From positions 248,001-312,000 of the forward strand of contig CABJAB010000005.1 in the NCBI GenBank assembly GCA_902363445.1: a stretch of DNA of 64,000 nt. Direction: 5' to 3'. Shown here piece after piece: positions 7,589-14,762 of the stretch. The notes beneath the pieces were generated by a model. That model had not been told where the DNA came from and made no database searches. It was given only the letters and a program-made list of their open reading frames with translations. Each line of letters starts with the position of its first letter. Position 1 is the first letter of the stretch. Made by a program: the position numbers and the translations under genes. The stretch is from Lachnospiraceae bacterium (lineage in GTDB: Bacteria > Bacillota > Clostridia > Lachnospirales > Lachnospiraceae).

Positions 7589-8158
7589 ATGTATAACTAT
7601 GAAGAGCTGAAGCATTTTGTGGAGCATTGTTCGCGGTGCCCGCTGTCCGCCGCCAGAAATAAATCTGTAATGGGAAAGGGGGATCTCCACGCTTCCGTTA
7701 TGTTCATTGCGGAGGCTCCCGGATATCAGGAGGACAGGGACGGAATTCCGTTTACAGGCGCCTCAGGAAAAGTATTTGATGAGCTTTTGGCCTCAATAGG
7801 GATGGGCCGGGATGAAATTTATCTGACCAATGTGGTGAAGTGCCATCCTCCCAGGAACCGGGATCCAGAACCGGATGAGCAGGAGACATGTATTCCATAT
7901 TTAAAATATGAAACGCTTTTGATACGGCCGAGGATCATTGTCTGCTTGGGAAGGATCGCAGCACAGAGGATTATCCGTCCGGACTTTCGAATCACCAGAG
8001 AACACGGGCAGTTTCTTTACCGGAAAAATACCTGGCTGACGGCCGTGTATCATCCGTCCGCGATTTTAAGGGATGATACGAAAATGGCAGAGACGAAAGA
8101 GGATTTTAAAGCGATTCGGGTAAAGATCGTGGAACAGGAGAATGGGAAGAATGGATAA
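7589..8158 (+). CDS. Type-4 uracil-DNA glycosylase (iron-sulfur)
   Basis: A 189-residue DNA-repair enzyme that removes uracil from DNA. CSRCPL and a later pair of cysteines (CIPYL, VCLG) are placed as the four ligands of the 4Fe-4S cluster in family 4. Active-site motif 1 is AEAPGYQEDRDGIPFTGASG, followed by TNVVKCHPPRNRDPEPDE, and motif 2 is VYHPSAILR. AGAGGAAAG precedes ATG 7589; an in-frame ATG at 7562 is an alternative. The 3' end overlaps the remnant gene that follows by eight bases. Confidence 0.88.
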   Translation: MYNYEELKHFVEHCSRCPLSAARNKSVMGKGDLHASVMFIAEAPGYQEDRDGIPFTGASGKVFDELLASIGMGRDEIYLTNVVKCHPPRNRDPEPDEQETCIPYLKYETLLIRPRIIVCLGRIAAQRIIRPDFRITREHGQFLYRKNTWLTAVYHPSAILRDDTKMAETKEDFKAIRVKIVEQENGKNG

Positions 8159-8439
8159 AGTCAGTACAGGAAATCTACATGAGTGGACAGAATACGAGGA
8201 GCTTACAGAGAAGCTTGCCATTGACTGCGGGAAATGCAGCGGACTTTGCTGTACGGCTCTTTGTTTTTCAAAGCTGGATGGTTTTCCGGAGGATAACCGG
8301 ACTTTTTCTGGATGAAATAGCGGGATCTGACCTGAGCGACAGTATCTTTATGACACAGGGTCAGCTGAATTCGGCCAGAGGTGATATATGGACGAAGCTG
8401 CCCCGCCGGTTGGCGCGGCCGGACACATGGAGTCAGTGA
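8151..8439 (+). pseudogene. Remnant of a pentapeptide-repeat protein gene
   Basis: From ATG 8151 the frame reads MDKVSTGNLHEWTEYEE and then CGKCSGLCCTALCFSKLDGF, the cysteine-rich head of a known pentapeptide-repeat family, but it stops at about 8310. In another frame the segment ending at 8439 reads GSDLSDSIFMTQGQLNSARG and then LPRRLARPDTW, the usual tail of the same family. The repeat-bearing middle is missing and the two ends are out of frame, so a deletion plus frameshift has inactivated the gene. The identification rests on my memory of the family's two ends. Confidence 0.7.
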
Positions 8440-8515
8440 TCTTGAAACAGATTGCAGGCACATTTACCGGAGAGGCCGAATACTATTTTTATAAAACGAA
8501 TTTTTGGTGCGTTCC

Positions 8516-9055
8516 ATGGGTTTTAAAGACTGTACGACGTACGAGAATCTGAGAAAAGCGTATGAAGGAGAACTGAAGGCCAGCGCAAAATATCGGATAT
8601 TTGGAAGAAAAGCCAGAAAAGACGGTTATCAGCAGATAGGAAATATTTTTGAGGAAACTTCATGGAATGAAATGACCCATGCAGAAATATGGCTGAAGCT
8701 GCTGGAGGGAGGGAAGATTCCCGATACTCTGGAAAACCTGGAAAATTCCTGCAGAGGAGAGAGCCGGGAATGGCGAAGTATGTATCTGGAATTTGCCGTC
8801 ACGGCGGAAAAAGAGGGATACTCAGATATTGCCAGGCTGTTTCGGGAGGTGGCAGAAATCGAAAGGCATCATGACTATCGCTTTGATGGACTGGCCGGGA
8901 ATATAAGAGACAATGAGGCGTTCTGTAAAAGAAAGGACGCGGTATGGGTGTGCCTCAACTGCGGATATATCCATTATGGAGCGTGTGCGCCGGAGATCTG
9001 CCCCGTATGCGGATGCCCGAAGGGCTGTTATCAGATAAACTGTGAAAATTATTGA
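8516..9055 (+). CDS. Rubrerythrin-like ferritin-fold protein
   Basis: A 179-residue protein with a four-helix diiron domain (YEGELKASAKYRIFGRKA; EETSWNEMTHAEIW; AEKEGYSDIARLFREVAEIE; ERHHDYRF) carrying the E-x2-H type ligands, and a C-terminal rubredoxin-like knuckle (VCLNCGYIHYG ... CPVCGCPKG). Rubrerythrins reduce peroxide in anaerobes. No good ribosome site is visible before either ATG 8516 or the TTG at 8504, which is odd; the deletion in the preceding gene may have altered its upstream region. A terminator follows. Confidence 0.88.
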   Translation: MGFKDCTTYENLRKAYEGELKASAKYRIFGRKARKDGYQQIGNIFEETSWNEMTHAEIWLKLLEGGKIPDTLENLENSCRGESREWRSMYLEFAVTAEKEGYSDIARLFREVAEIERHHDYRFDGLAGNIRDNEAFCKRKDAVWVCLNCGYIHYGACAPEICPVCGCPKGCYQINCENY

Positions 9056-9074
9056 AATTGAGCAGGTGAACAGC

Positions 9075-9124
9075 AGCATCTGTGGGACAGTGGTCTACTT
9101 CAATTGTTCCATAGGTGCTTTTTA
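9075..9124 (+). terminator. Terminator after rubrerythrin
   Basis: AGCATCTGTGGGACA pairs with TGTTCCATAGGTGCT over 15 positions, three of them G-T wobble, and is followed by TTTTTATTATTT. Confidence 0.7.
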
Positions 9125-9169
9125 TTATTTCAGGGGTTGGTTCATTGACCGGGAATGGAGGGAATCGAT

Positions 9170-10096
9170 ATGATTCATGAAGAAGACTCCAAGGATAAAA
9201 AGACAGCTGTACGGGTATCCGTTATCAGCATCGCGGTGAACTTGATTTTATCAGTATTCAAACTGATCGCGGGAGTTGCGGCATATTCCGGGGCTATGAT
9301 TTCAGACGCAGTACATTCGGCATCCGATGTTTTCAGCACAGTAATCGTAATGATCGGTATATCCGTATCCAGAAAAAAATCAGATAAGGAACATCCATAT
9401 GGTCACGAACGTCTGGAATGCGTGGCCTCGGTCATTTTGGCCGTGATCTTGTTTGCCACCGGCGCCGGCATTGGAACCGGAGGGATACAAAAGATCGTGT
9501 CCGGAAGCACGGAAGATATACGGATACCTGGTATGCTGGCGTTGTCGGCCGCGGTGGTGTCCGTAGTGGTTAAGGAGTGGATGTATTGGTATACGAGGGC
9601 TGCCGCGAAAAAAATCAATTCCGGGGCGCTGATGGCAGACGCCTGGCACCATCGCTCAGACGCTCTTTCTTCCATTGGTTCCTTTGCCGGGATTTTAGGA
9701 GCCCGGATGGGATTTCCGGTGATGGATCCGCTGGCCAGCGTAGTTATCTGTGTATTCATCCTTAAGGCGGCTTTGAACATCTTTAGAGACGCCGTCAATA
9801 AAATGGTTGATAAGTCCTGTGATGAGGCGACAGTCCAGAGCATGAAGAGCGTAGCCTTAAACAGTCAGGGAGTCGTGGAAATAGACGATATCCGTACCCG
9901 AATGTTCGGAGCGAAGGCATACGTTGACATAGAGATCGCCGCGGATGAAAACCTGACTCTGAAGGATTCCCATGAAATTGCGGAAAATGTTCATGGTTCC
10001 ATTGAAAGACAATTTCCGGAGGTGAAACACTGCATGGTGCATGTAAACCCGGTTTCCGTAGAGGGAAAGACAGAAGGGAATATTGATATGTTTTAG
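9170..10096 (+). CDS. Cation diffusion facilitator (CDF) metal transporter
   Basis: A 308-residue membrane protein of the CDF family, which exports divalent metals (Zn, Fe, Mn or Co) against protons. Six hydrophobic segments are visible. The metal site in TM2 and TM5 is given by SDAVHSASD and ADAWHHRSDALSSIG; HPYGHERLECVA is the conserved loop after TM2. The C-terminal ~85 residues are the cytoplasmic dimerisation domain. ATG 9170 follows GGAGGGA at 8 bases, so the upstream in-frame start at 9155 is unlikely. The exact metal cannot be assigned. Confidence 0.9.
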   Translation: MIHEEDSKDKKTAVRVSVISIAVNLILSVFKLIAGVAAYSGAMISDAVHSASDVFSTVIVMIGISVSRKKSDKEHPYGHERLECVASVILAVILFATGAGIGTGGIQKIVSGSTEDIRIPGMLALSAAVVSVVVKEWMYWYTRAAAKKINSGALMADAWHHRSDALSSIGSFAGILGARMGFPVMDPLASVVICVFILKAALNIFRDAVNKMVDKSCDEATVQSMKSVALNSQGVVEIDDIRTRMFGAKAYVDIEIAADENLTLKDSHEIAENVHGSIERQFPEVKHCMVHVNPVSVEGKTEGNIDMF

Positions 10097-10104
10097 GAGT
10101 TTTC

Positions 10105-10133
10105 TTGTGCCGCGCGGCAAATTGTGTTACCAT
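10105..10133 (+). promoter_or_regulatory. Promoter of the NlpC/P60 gene
   Basis: TTGTGC (10105-10110) and TACCAT (10128-10133) with a 17-base spacer, 44 bases before the start codon. Confidence 0.5.
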
Positions 10134-10176
10134 AGTCGAAGAGACAAAAATAGATATTGGACGGTGGAATGACAGG

Positions 10177-11220
10177 ATGAGAAAGAGAACAGGACTGGCG
10201 ATGATCCTGCTTGCGGCGCTGCTTTTGGGAGCGGCCCTGCCGGCAAGGGCGGAAAATGGATATTGCGCGGCGTTTGATAAGTTTTTGGTGTCGGCCGGCG
10301 AGTGTGTGAACGTGAGAACAGAGCCGAGAATGGATGCAGAGATTATCGCGGAGGTTTACCCGGGACAGATATTGGAGTGCATCCAGGTGACAGAAGGAGA
10401 AGCGGAGAACGAGTCGGGGACAAAGCTCTGGTATCAGATCAGCCTGCCGGAAGGAACGGCCGGGTATGTTAAATATGATTATTTCCTCCACGGTGATGCG
10501 CTTCAGGAATATCTGATGGCCACCGGAAGAGTGTATGCGGATATCGGGCAGGATACCAGGGCCGCGGTCTATGCCACTACGGAGATGCGGTATGGACAGG
10601 AACAGGAGGGGCCCACCGGGAATCTCTGGAATGTGGTATCGGTCTGGGACGGACTTTTGGAATTGGACGGCCTGGGATTTGTAAAGGGAGAAGACTGCCG
10701 GCTTACGGTCGTTACGGAAGAAGAAAAGGCTGCCAGGGAAGCCGCGGGGCTGGAGGAGGACACGCCGGATTTCATGACACAGCTGGCGGAACAGAATGAA
10801 ATTGACAGAATGGAGCATCCGGAGTCGTTTTCCATCTGGTCTGCCGTCACCCCGGAGACAACGGAGCTTCGGGCGGCAGTGGTGGCAGAAGCCCAGAGCC
10901 ACGCAGGCCTTTCCTATATTTGGGGCGGGACAGATTTGGGGAGCGGCGTGGACTGCTCCGGCCTTACCATGAGCGTATATGCGGGATTTGGTATATCCAT
11001 AGGCCGGACCACCCGTCAGCAGGCGTCCGGAGGAAGAGAAGTGGCGGCGGCCGATATGCAGCCCGGCGATCTGGCTTTTTATGCCGATGAAAACGGTATG
11101 ATCTACCACGTGGCGATGTATGTGGGCGGGGGTATGTGTGTACATGCCCGGGATGAGGCGCACGGAGTAGTGATCGAACCGATTCCCGGAAATTATTGTA
11201 AGGCTGTCTCCTATATTTAA
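10177..11220 (+). CDS. Secreted SH3 / NlpC-P60 cell-wall hydrolase
   Basis: A 347-residue exported peptidoglycan peptidase. A signal peptide (basic MRKRTG, hydrophobic core, cleavage near PARA) is followed by two bacterial SH3-like stretches (~30-190; FLVSAGECVNVRTEPRMDAE). The NlpC/P60 domain is at ~225-347: YIWGG, the catalytic cysteine in GVDCSGLTMSVY, QPGDLAFY, the catalytic histidine in IYHVAMYVG and a third polar residue in HARD. Such enzymes cut D-glutamyl-diamino-acid bonds in wall peptides. It has its own promoter and terminator. Confidence 0.9.
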   Translation: MRKRTGLAMILLAALLLGAALPARAENGYCAAFDKFLVSAGECVNVRTEPRMDAEIIAEVYPGQILECIQVTEGEAENESGTKLWYQISLPEGTAGYVKYDYFLHGDALQEYLMATGRVYADIGQDTRAAVYATTEMRYGQEQEGPTGNLWNVVSVWDGLLELDGLGFVKGEDCRLTVVTEEEKAAREAAGLEEDTPDFMTQLAEQNEIDRMEHPESFSIWSAVTPETTELRAAVVAEAQSHAGLSYIWGGTDLGSGVDCSGLTMSVYAGFGISIGRTTRQQASGGREVAAADMQPGDLAFYADENGMIYHVAMYVGGGMCVHARDEAHGVVIEPIPGNYCKAVSYI

Positions 11221-11243
11221 AAATAGACATCTGTCGGAACTGG

Positions 11244-11277
11244 ACCGGGACAGGCTTGCCGCCTGCCCCGGTTTTAT
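11244..11277 (+). terminator. Terminator after the NlpC/P60 gene
   Basis: ACCGGGACAGGC / GCCTGCCCCGGT forms a 12-bp stem with one mismatch, followed by TTTAT. Confidence 0.75.
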
Positions 11278-11317
11278 GATTATGGAAGGATAGGCGGAAC
11301 GTACAAAAGAAAGGAAA

Positions 11318-11953
11318 ATGAATATGACAGAAAAGGAAAAGCTTCAGAAGATCCTGGATAAACTGGATGAGATTTATGGAGTGGAAAAACAGAATTTTTA
11401 TCACCGCGAGCCGTGGCAGCTTCTTCTGGCTATCATGCTGAGCGCGCAGAGCACGGACAAGCAGGTAGACGAGGCGATACCGGCTTTTTTTGACCGTTTT
11501 ACTGCGGTGGAGGCCATGGCGGAGGCGCCGGTGGAAGAAATCGAGCGTTATATCCAGTCAGTGGGGCTTTATAAAAATAAGGCGAAAAATATCAAGAAAT
11601 GCTGCGGTCAGCTGGTGGAACAGTACGGGGGAGCTGTGCCAGATACCATGGAGGAGCTTTTAAAGCTGGCGGGCGTAGGGCGGAAGACCGCTAATCTGTT
11701 TTTATCGGATGCCTATGGAATTCCAGGCGTTACGGTGGATACCCATGTGTTCCGGATTTCCAGACGCCTGGGCTGGGCAGAGGGAAAGACGCCGGAGGCA
11801 GTGGAAAAAGAACTGAAGGAACGTCTTCCGGAGGAGCATTGGATACGGATCAACTTCCAGCTCATCTATCATGGGCGGGCCGTCTGCACCGCCAGAAAGG
11901 CGCGCTGTGCCGAATGTCCTCTGGACAAATGGTGTGCAAAAAAAGGCGTGTAG
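11318..11953 (+). CDS. nth: Endonuclease III (DNA glycosylase/AP lyase)
   Basis: A 211-residue base-excision repair enzyme acting on oxidised pyrimidines. The helix-hairpin-helix LAGVGRKTANLFLSDAYGIP contains the catalytic lysine (GRKTAN), and VDTHVFRISRRLGW the catalytic aspartate. The C terminus CTARKARCAECPLDKWC has the C-x6-C-x2-C-x5-C 4Fe-4S cluster. The length is normal. ATG 11318 and ATG 11324 both lie after AGAAAGGA; the first is given. It follows a terminator. Confidence 0.95.
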   Translation: MNMTEKEKLQKILDKLDEIYGVEKQNFYHREPWQLLLAIMLSAQSTDKQVDEAIPAFFDRFTAVEAMAEAPVEEIERYIQSVGLYKNKAKNIKKCCGQLVEQYGGAVPDTMEELLKLAGVGRKTANLFLSDAYGIPGVTVDTHVFRISRRLGWAEGKTPEAVEKELKERLPEEHWIRINFQLIYHGRAVCTARKARCAECPLDKWCAKKGV

Positions 11954-11963
11954 TTTAATTTAC

Positions 11964-11991
11964 TTGATTTTTTCTGATTCTGCGCTATAAT
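11964..11991 (+). promoter_or_regulatory. Promoter of the cation/proton antiporter gene
   Basis: TTGATT (11964-11969), a 16-base spacer and TATAAT (11986-11991), about 50 bases before the start. Confidence 0.55.
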
Positions 11992-12039
11992 TTGCAATGG
12001 ACAAATTGAGAAGAGCAGAAAAAGAAAAGAGGAAAAAGT

Positions 12040-13314
12040 ATGGAACAACTATTCAGTCTTAGCATCGCCCTGCTGGCAGGGCTCTTGATGTCACGAGCTG
12101 CGAAGGTTTTTAAGCTGCCGGCCGTGACCGCATATTTAGTCGCCGGTATTTTGGTGGGTCCTTATGTATTGGGACGGTTCGGGATCACCGGTCTTGGCTT
12201 CCTTTCTACGGAACATGTAAAACAGTATTCTATTTTCAGTGATGTCGCCTTAGGCTTCATTGCGTTTGATATCGGAAATGAATTCCGCCTGTCGCAGCTT
12301 AAGAAGATCGGGAAGCAAGCGGCTGTGATCGCTTTTACCCAGGCGTTGGCGGCGACGGTGCTGGTGGACGCCGCCATGATCGGGCTCCATTTCCTGATGC
12401 CTTCTGTGGTCAGCCTGCCCATGGCCCTGGTCCTGGGGGCCATAGCCACGGCCACGGCTCCGGCTGCCACGCTGATGGTGGTCCGTCAGTATAAGGCAAA
12501 GGGGCCGCTGACTAAGATCCTTCTGCCGATCGTGGCTTTGGATGACGCCATAGGACTTGTGGTGTTCGCTGTTTCTTCCGGTGTGGCGAGGGCGCTTGGC
12601 AGCGGTACTGTGGATATCACGTCGGTGCTGGTAGAACCCCTCCTGGAGGTGGTCCTGTCCCTGCTCCTGGGTTCACTCATGGGAGGGCTCCTGACCATTG
12701 CGGAACGCTATTTTGAATCCAACAGCAAACGTCTTTCCATTGCCATCACCTTTGTGATCTTCACAGTGGCTCTGTCCATGATGAAATTCAATGTGGGCGG
12801 AATCGAAATAGGCTTTTCGTCCCTGCTAGTCTGCATGATGCTTGGAACGATCTTCTGCAATATCTGTGATTTTTCGGAGGATATGATGGCCAGGGCGGAT
12901 AAGTGGACAGCGCCTCTCTTTATCCTGTTTTTCGTCTTGAGCGGGGCGGAGCTGGAGCTCGGCGTGTTCCAGAACGTGGCCATCGTCGGAATCGGCATTG
13001 CCTATATCATCGCCCGCTCCGGCGGAAAATGCCTGGGAGCCTTGGGCGGTGCAAAATGGATGAAGTGCGATAAAAATATCTGCAAATACCTGGGAATCAC
13101 GCTGCTTCCACAGGCGGGCGTAGCTCTGGGGATGTCCATGAGCGTGACCCAGACCATGGGCGAGACCGGACGCCTGATTCGGAATATCACCTTGTTTTCT
13201 GTGCTGATCTATGAACTGGCGGGACCTATGATGACGAAGATCGCCCTGATGAAGGCCGGGGAGATCTCACCGAGACCGGAGATCGTCAAACACCCCAACC
13301 AGGAAGAGGCCTGA
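12040..13314 (+). CDS. CPA2-type cation:proton antiporter
   Basis: A 424-residue protein that is almost entirely membrane segments (about 11-12), beginning QLFSLSIALLAGLLMSRAAK. KLPAVTAYLVAGILVGPYVLG is the first conserved stretch of Na+/H+ exchanger-fold carriers, and VALDDAIGLVVFA contains the paired aspartates of the ion site. No TrkA-N regulatory domain is attached, unlike KefB/KefC. It probably exchanges Na+ or K+ for protons. It runs alone from the 11964 promoter. Confidence 0.88.
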   Translation: MEQLFSLSIALLAGLLMSRAAKVFKLPAVTAYLVAGILVGPYVLGRFGITGLGFLSTEHVKQYSIFSDVALGFIAFDIGNEFRLSQLKKIGKQAAVIAFTQALAATVLVDAAMIGLHFLMPSVVSLPMALVLGAIATATAPAATLMVVRQYKAKGPLTKILLPIVALDDAIGLVVFAVSSGVARALGSGTVDITSVLVEPLLEVVLSLLLGSLMGGLLTIAERYFESNSKRLSIAITFVIFTVALSMMKFNVGGIEIGFSSLLVCMMLGTIFCNICDFSEDMMARADKWTAPLFILFFVLSGAELELGVFQNVAIVGIGIAYIIARSGGKCLGALGGAKWMKCDKNICKYLGITLLPQAGVALGMSMSVTQTMGETGRLIRNITLFSVLIYELAGPMMTKIALMKAGEISPRPEIVKHPNQEEA

Positions 13315-13432
13315 CGGTCCCCGCGGAAAAGACGGCAGTACGAAAATTCTTGTGGAAAATCTCGATGAGGTGAGTTATAATAATCCATAAGAAAAATTGA
13401 TACGCTGATAGACAGCAGAATGGAGAATTGTG

Positions 13433-14458
13433 ATGGAAAAGAAAAACATTGACTGGGGCAATCTCGGATTTGCCTACATGGAGACTGACAAGAGATATGT
13501 TTCCAATTACAAGAACGGTGAATGGGATGAGGGTGCCCTGATTTCCGACCCTGCCGTGACCATTAGCGAATGCGCCTGCGTCCTTCAGTATGCGCAGACC
13601 TGCTTTGAGGGATTAAAGGCATATACGACGGAGGACGGTCATATCGTGACCTTCCGCCCTGATCTGAATGCGGAGCGCATGGTGTCTTCCGCGAAGCGTC
13701 TGGAGATGCCGGTTTTCCCGAAGGAGCGTTTTGTCGACGCGGTCGCGAAGGTGGTGGAAGCCAACGAAGCATATGTGCCTCCATTCGGTTCCGGGGCGAC
13801 TCTGTATCTGCGCCCGTATATGTTTGGAAGCAATGCCGTGATCGGCGTGAAGCCTGCGGATGAATTCCAGTTCCGTATCTTCTGCACCCCGGTAGGTCCC
13901 TATTTCAAAGGCGGTGCGAAGCCCCTGACCATCCGTGTCAGCGATTTTGACCGCGCGGCTCCCTGCGGTACAGGAGATATCAAGGCAGGCTTGAACTATG
14001 CGATGAGCTTACATGCGATCGTGTCCGCACATCAGGAGGGCTACGATGAAAATATGTACTTAGACCCTAAGACCAGGACGAAGGTGGAAGAGACCGGCGG
14101 AGCGAACTTCCTGTTCGTGACGAAGGACAATAAGGTAGTCACGCCTAAATCCGACAGTATCCTGCCTTCTATTACCCGCCGCTCTCTGATATATGTGGCA
14201 AAAGAATATTTGGGACTGGAAGTGGAAGAGAGAGAAGTTTTCTTCGATGAGGTAAAGGATTTTGCGGAGTGCGGCCTGTGCGGTACGGCCGCTGTCATTT
14301 CACCGGTCGGAAAGATCGTGGATCACGGAAAGGAAATCTGTCTGCCCAGCGGCATGACGGAAATGGGGACTGTTACAAAGAAGCTTTATGATACGCTGAC
14401 CGGTATCCAGATGGGGCGCATAGAAGCCCCGGAGGGATGGATAAAGGTCATCAAATAA
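13433..14458 (+). CDS. ilvE: Branched-chain amino-acid aminotransferase
   Basis: A 341-residue class IV PLP enzyme making leucine, isoleucine and valine from their 2-oxo acids with glutamate. CFEGLKAYTTEDG, FRPDLNAERM, the PLP lysine in GTGDIKAGLNYA, VEETGGANFLFV and AECGLCGTAAVISPVG are all present. ATG 13433 is 7 bases after GGAG; a GTG directly before it is less likely. A TATAAT box lies at 13376-13381, but its -35 is poorly spaced. Works with ilvN/ilvC and leuC/leuD found elsewhere in the window. Confidence 0.95.
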   Translation: MEKKNIDWGNLGFAYMETDKRYVSNYKNGEWDEGALISDPAVTISECACVLQYAQTCFEGLKAYTTEDGHIVTFRPDLNAERMVSSAKRLEMPVFPKERFVDAVAKVVEANEAYVPPFGSGATLYLRPYMFGSNAVIGVKPADEFQFRIFCTPVGPYFKGGAKPLTIRVSDFDRAAPCGTGDIKAGLNYAMSLHAIVSAHQEGYDENMYLDPKTRTKVEETGGANFLFVTKDNKVVTPKSDSILPSITRRSLIYVAKEYLGLEVEEREVFFDEVKDFAECGLCGTAAVISPVGKIVDHGKEICLPSGMTEMGTVTKKLYDTLTGIQMGRIEAPEGWIKVIK

Positions 14459-14476
14459 AAGAATAAAGACGGCAAG

Positions 14477-14509
14477 AGGCTGTGCCAGGGTTCTGGTACA
14501 GCCTTTTCT
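14477..14509 (+). terminator. Terminator after ilvE
   Basis: AGGCTGTGCCAG / CTGGTACAGCCT stem with one wobble pair and TTTTCT after it. Confidence 0.8.
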
Positions 14510-14525
14510 GGAATGAGGGAGAATT

Positions 14526-14726
14526 ATGATTGAAAAAGATATGCTGATCAGTGAACTTCTGGAAAAGGATGAGAGGGCGGCCGCTATCCTGGCTCAGGCC
14601 GGCATGCACTGCATTGGATGCGCTGCCGCCGGCGGAGAGACGATTGAAGAGGCGGCTCTGGAACATGGGCTGGATCCAGTCCTGCTGGTGCGTAAGCTGA
14701 ATCTGTATTTGAACCGTCAGGTATGA
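14526..14726 (+). CDS. DUF1858 small redox-type protein
   Basis: A 66-residue protein, MIEKDMLISELLEKDERAAA then AGMHCIGCAAAGGETIEEAA, that matches DUF1858. The conserved CIGC pair follows the helix as in the disulfide-reductase-like or hybrid-cluster-associated members. Role unknown; redox or metal chemistry is inferred from the CxxC. It follows ilvE's terminator and is 36 bases before the histidine kinase. Confidence 0.8.
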   Translation: MIEKDMLISELLEKDERAAAILAQAGMHCIGCAAAGGETIEEAALEHGLDPVLLVRKLNLYLNRQV

Positions 14727-14762
14727 TCGTAAGCCCTTGTGGCAGGGGGAGGGGGGAGTTCA

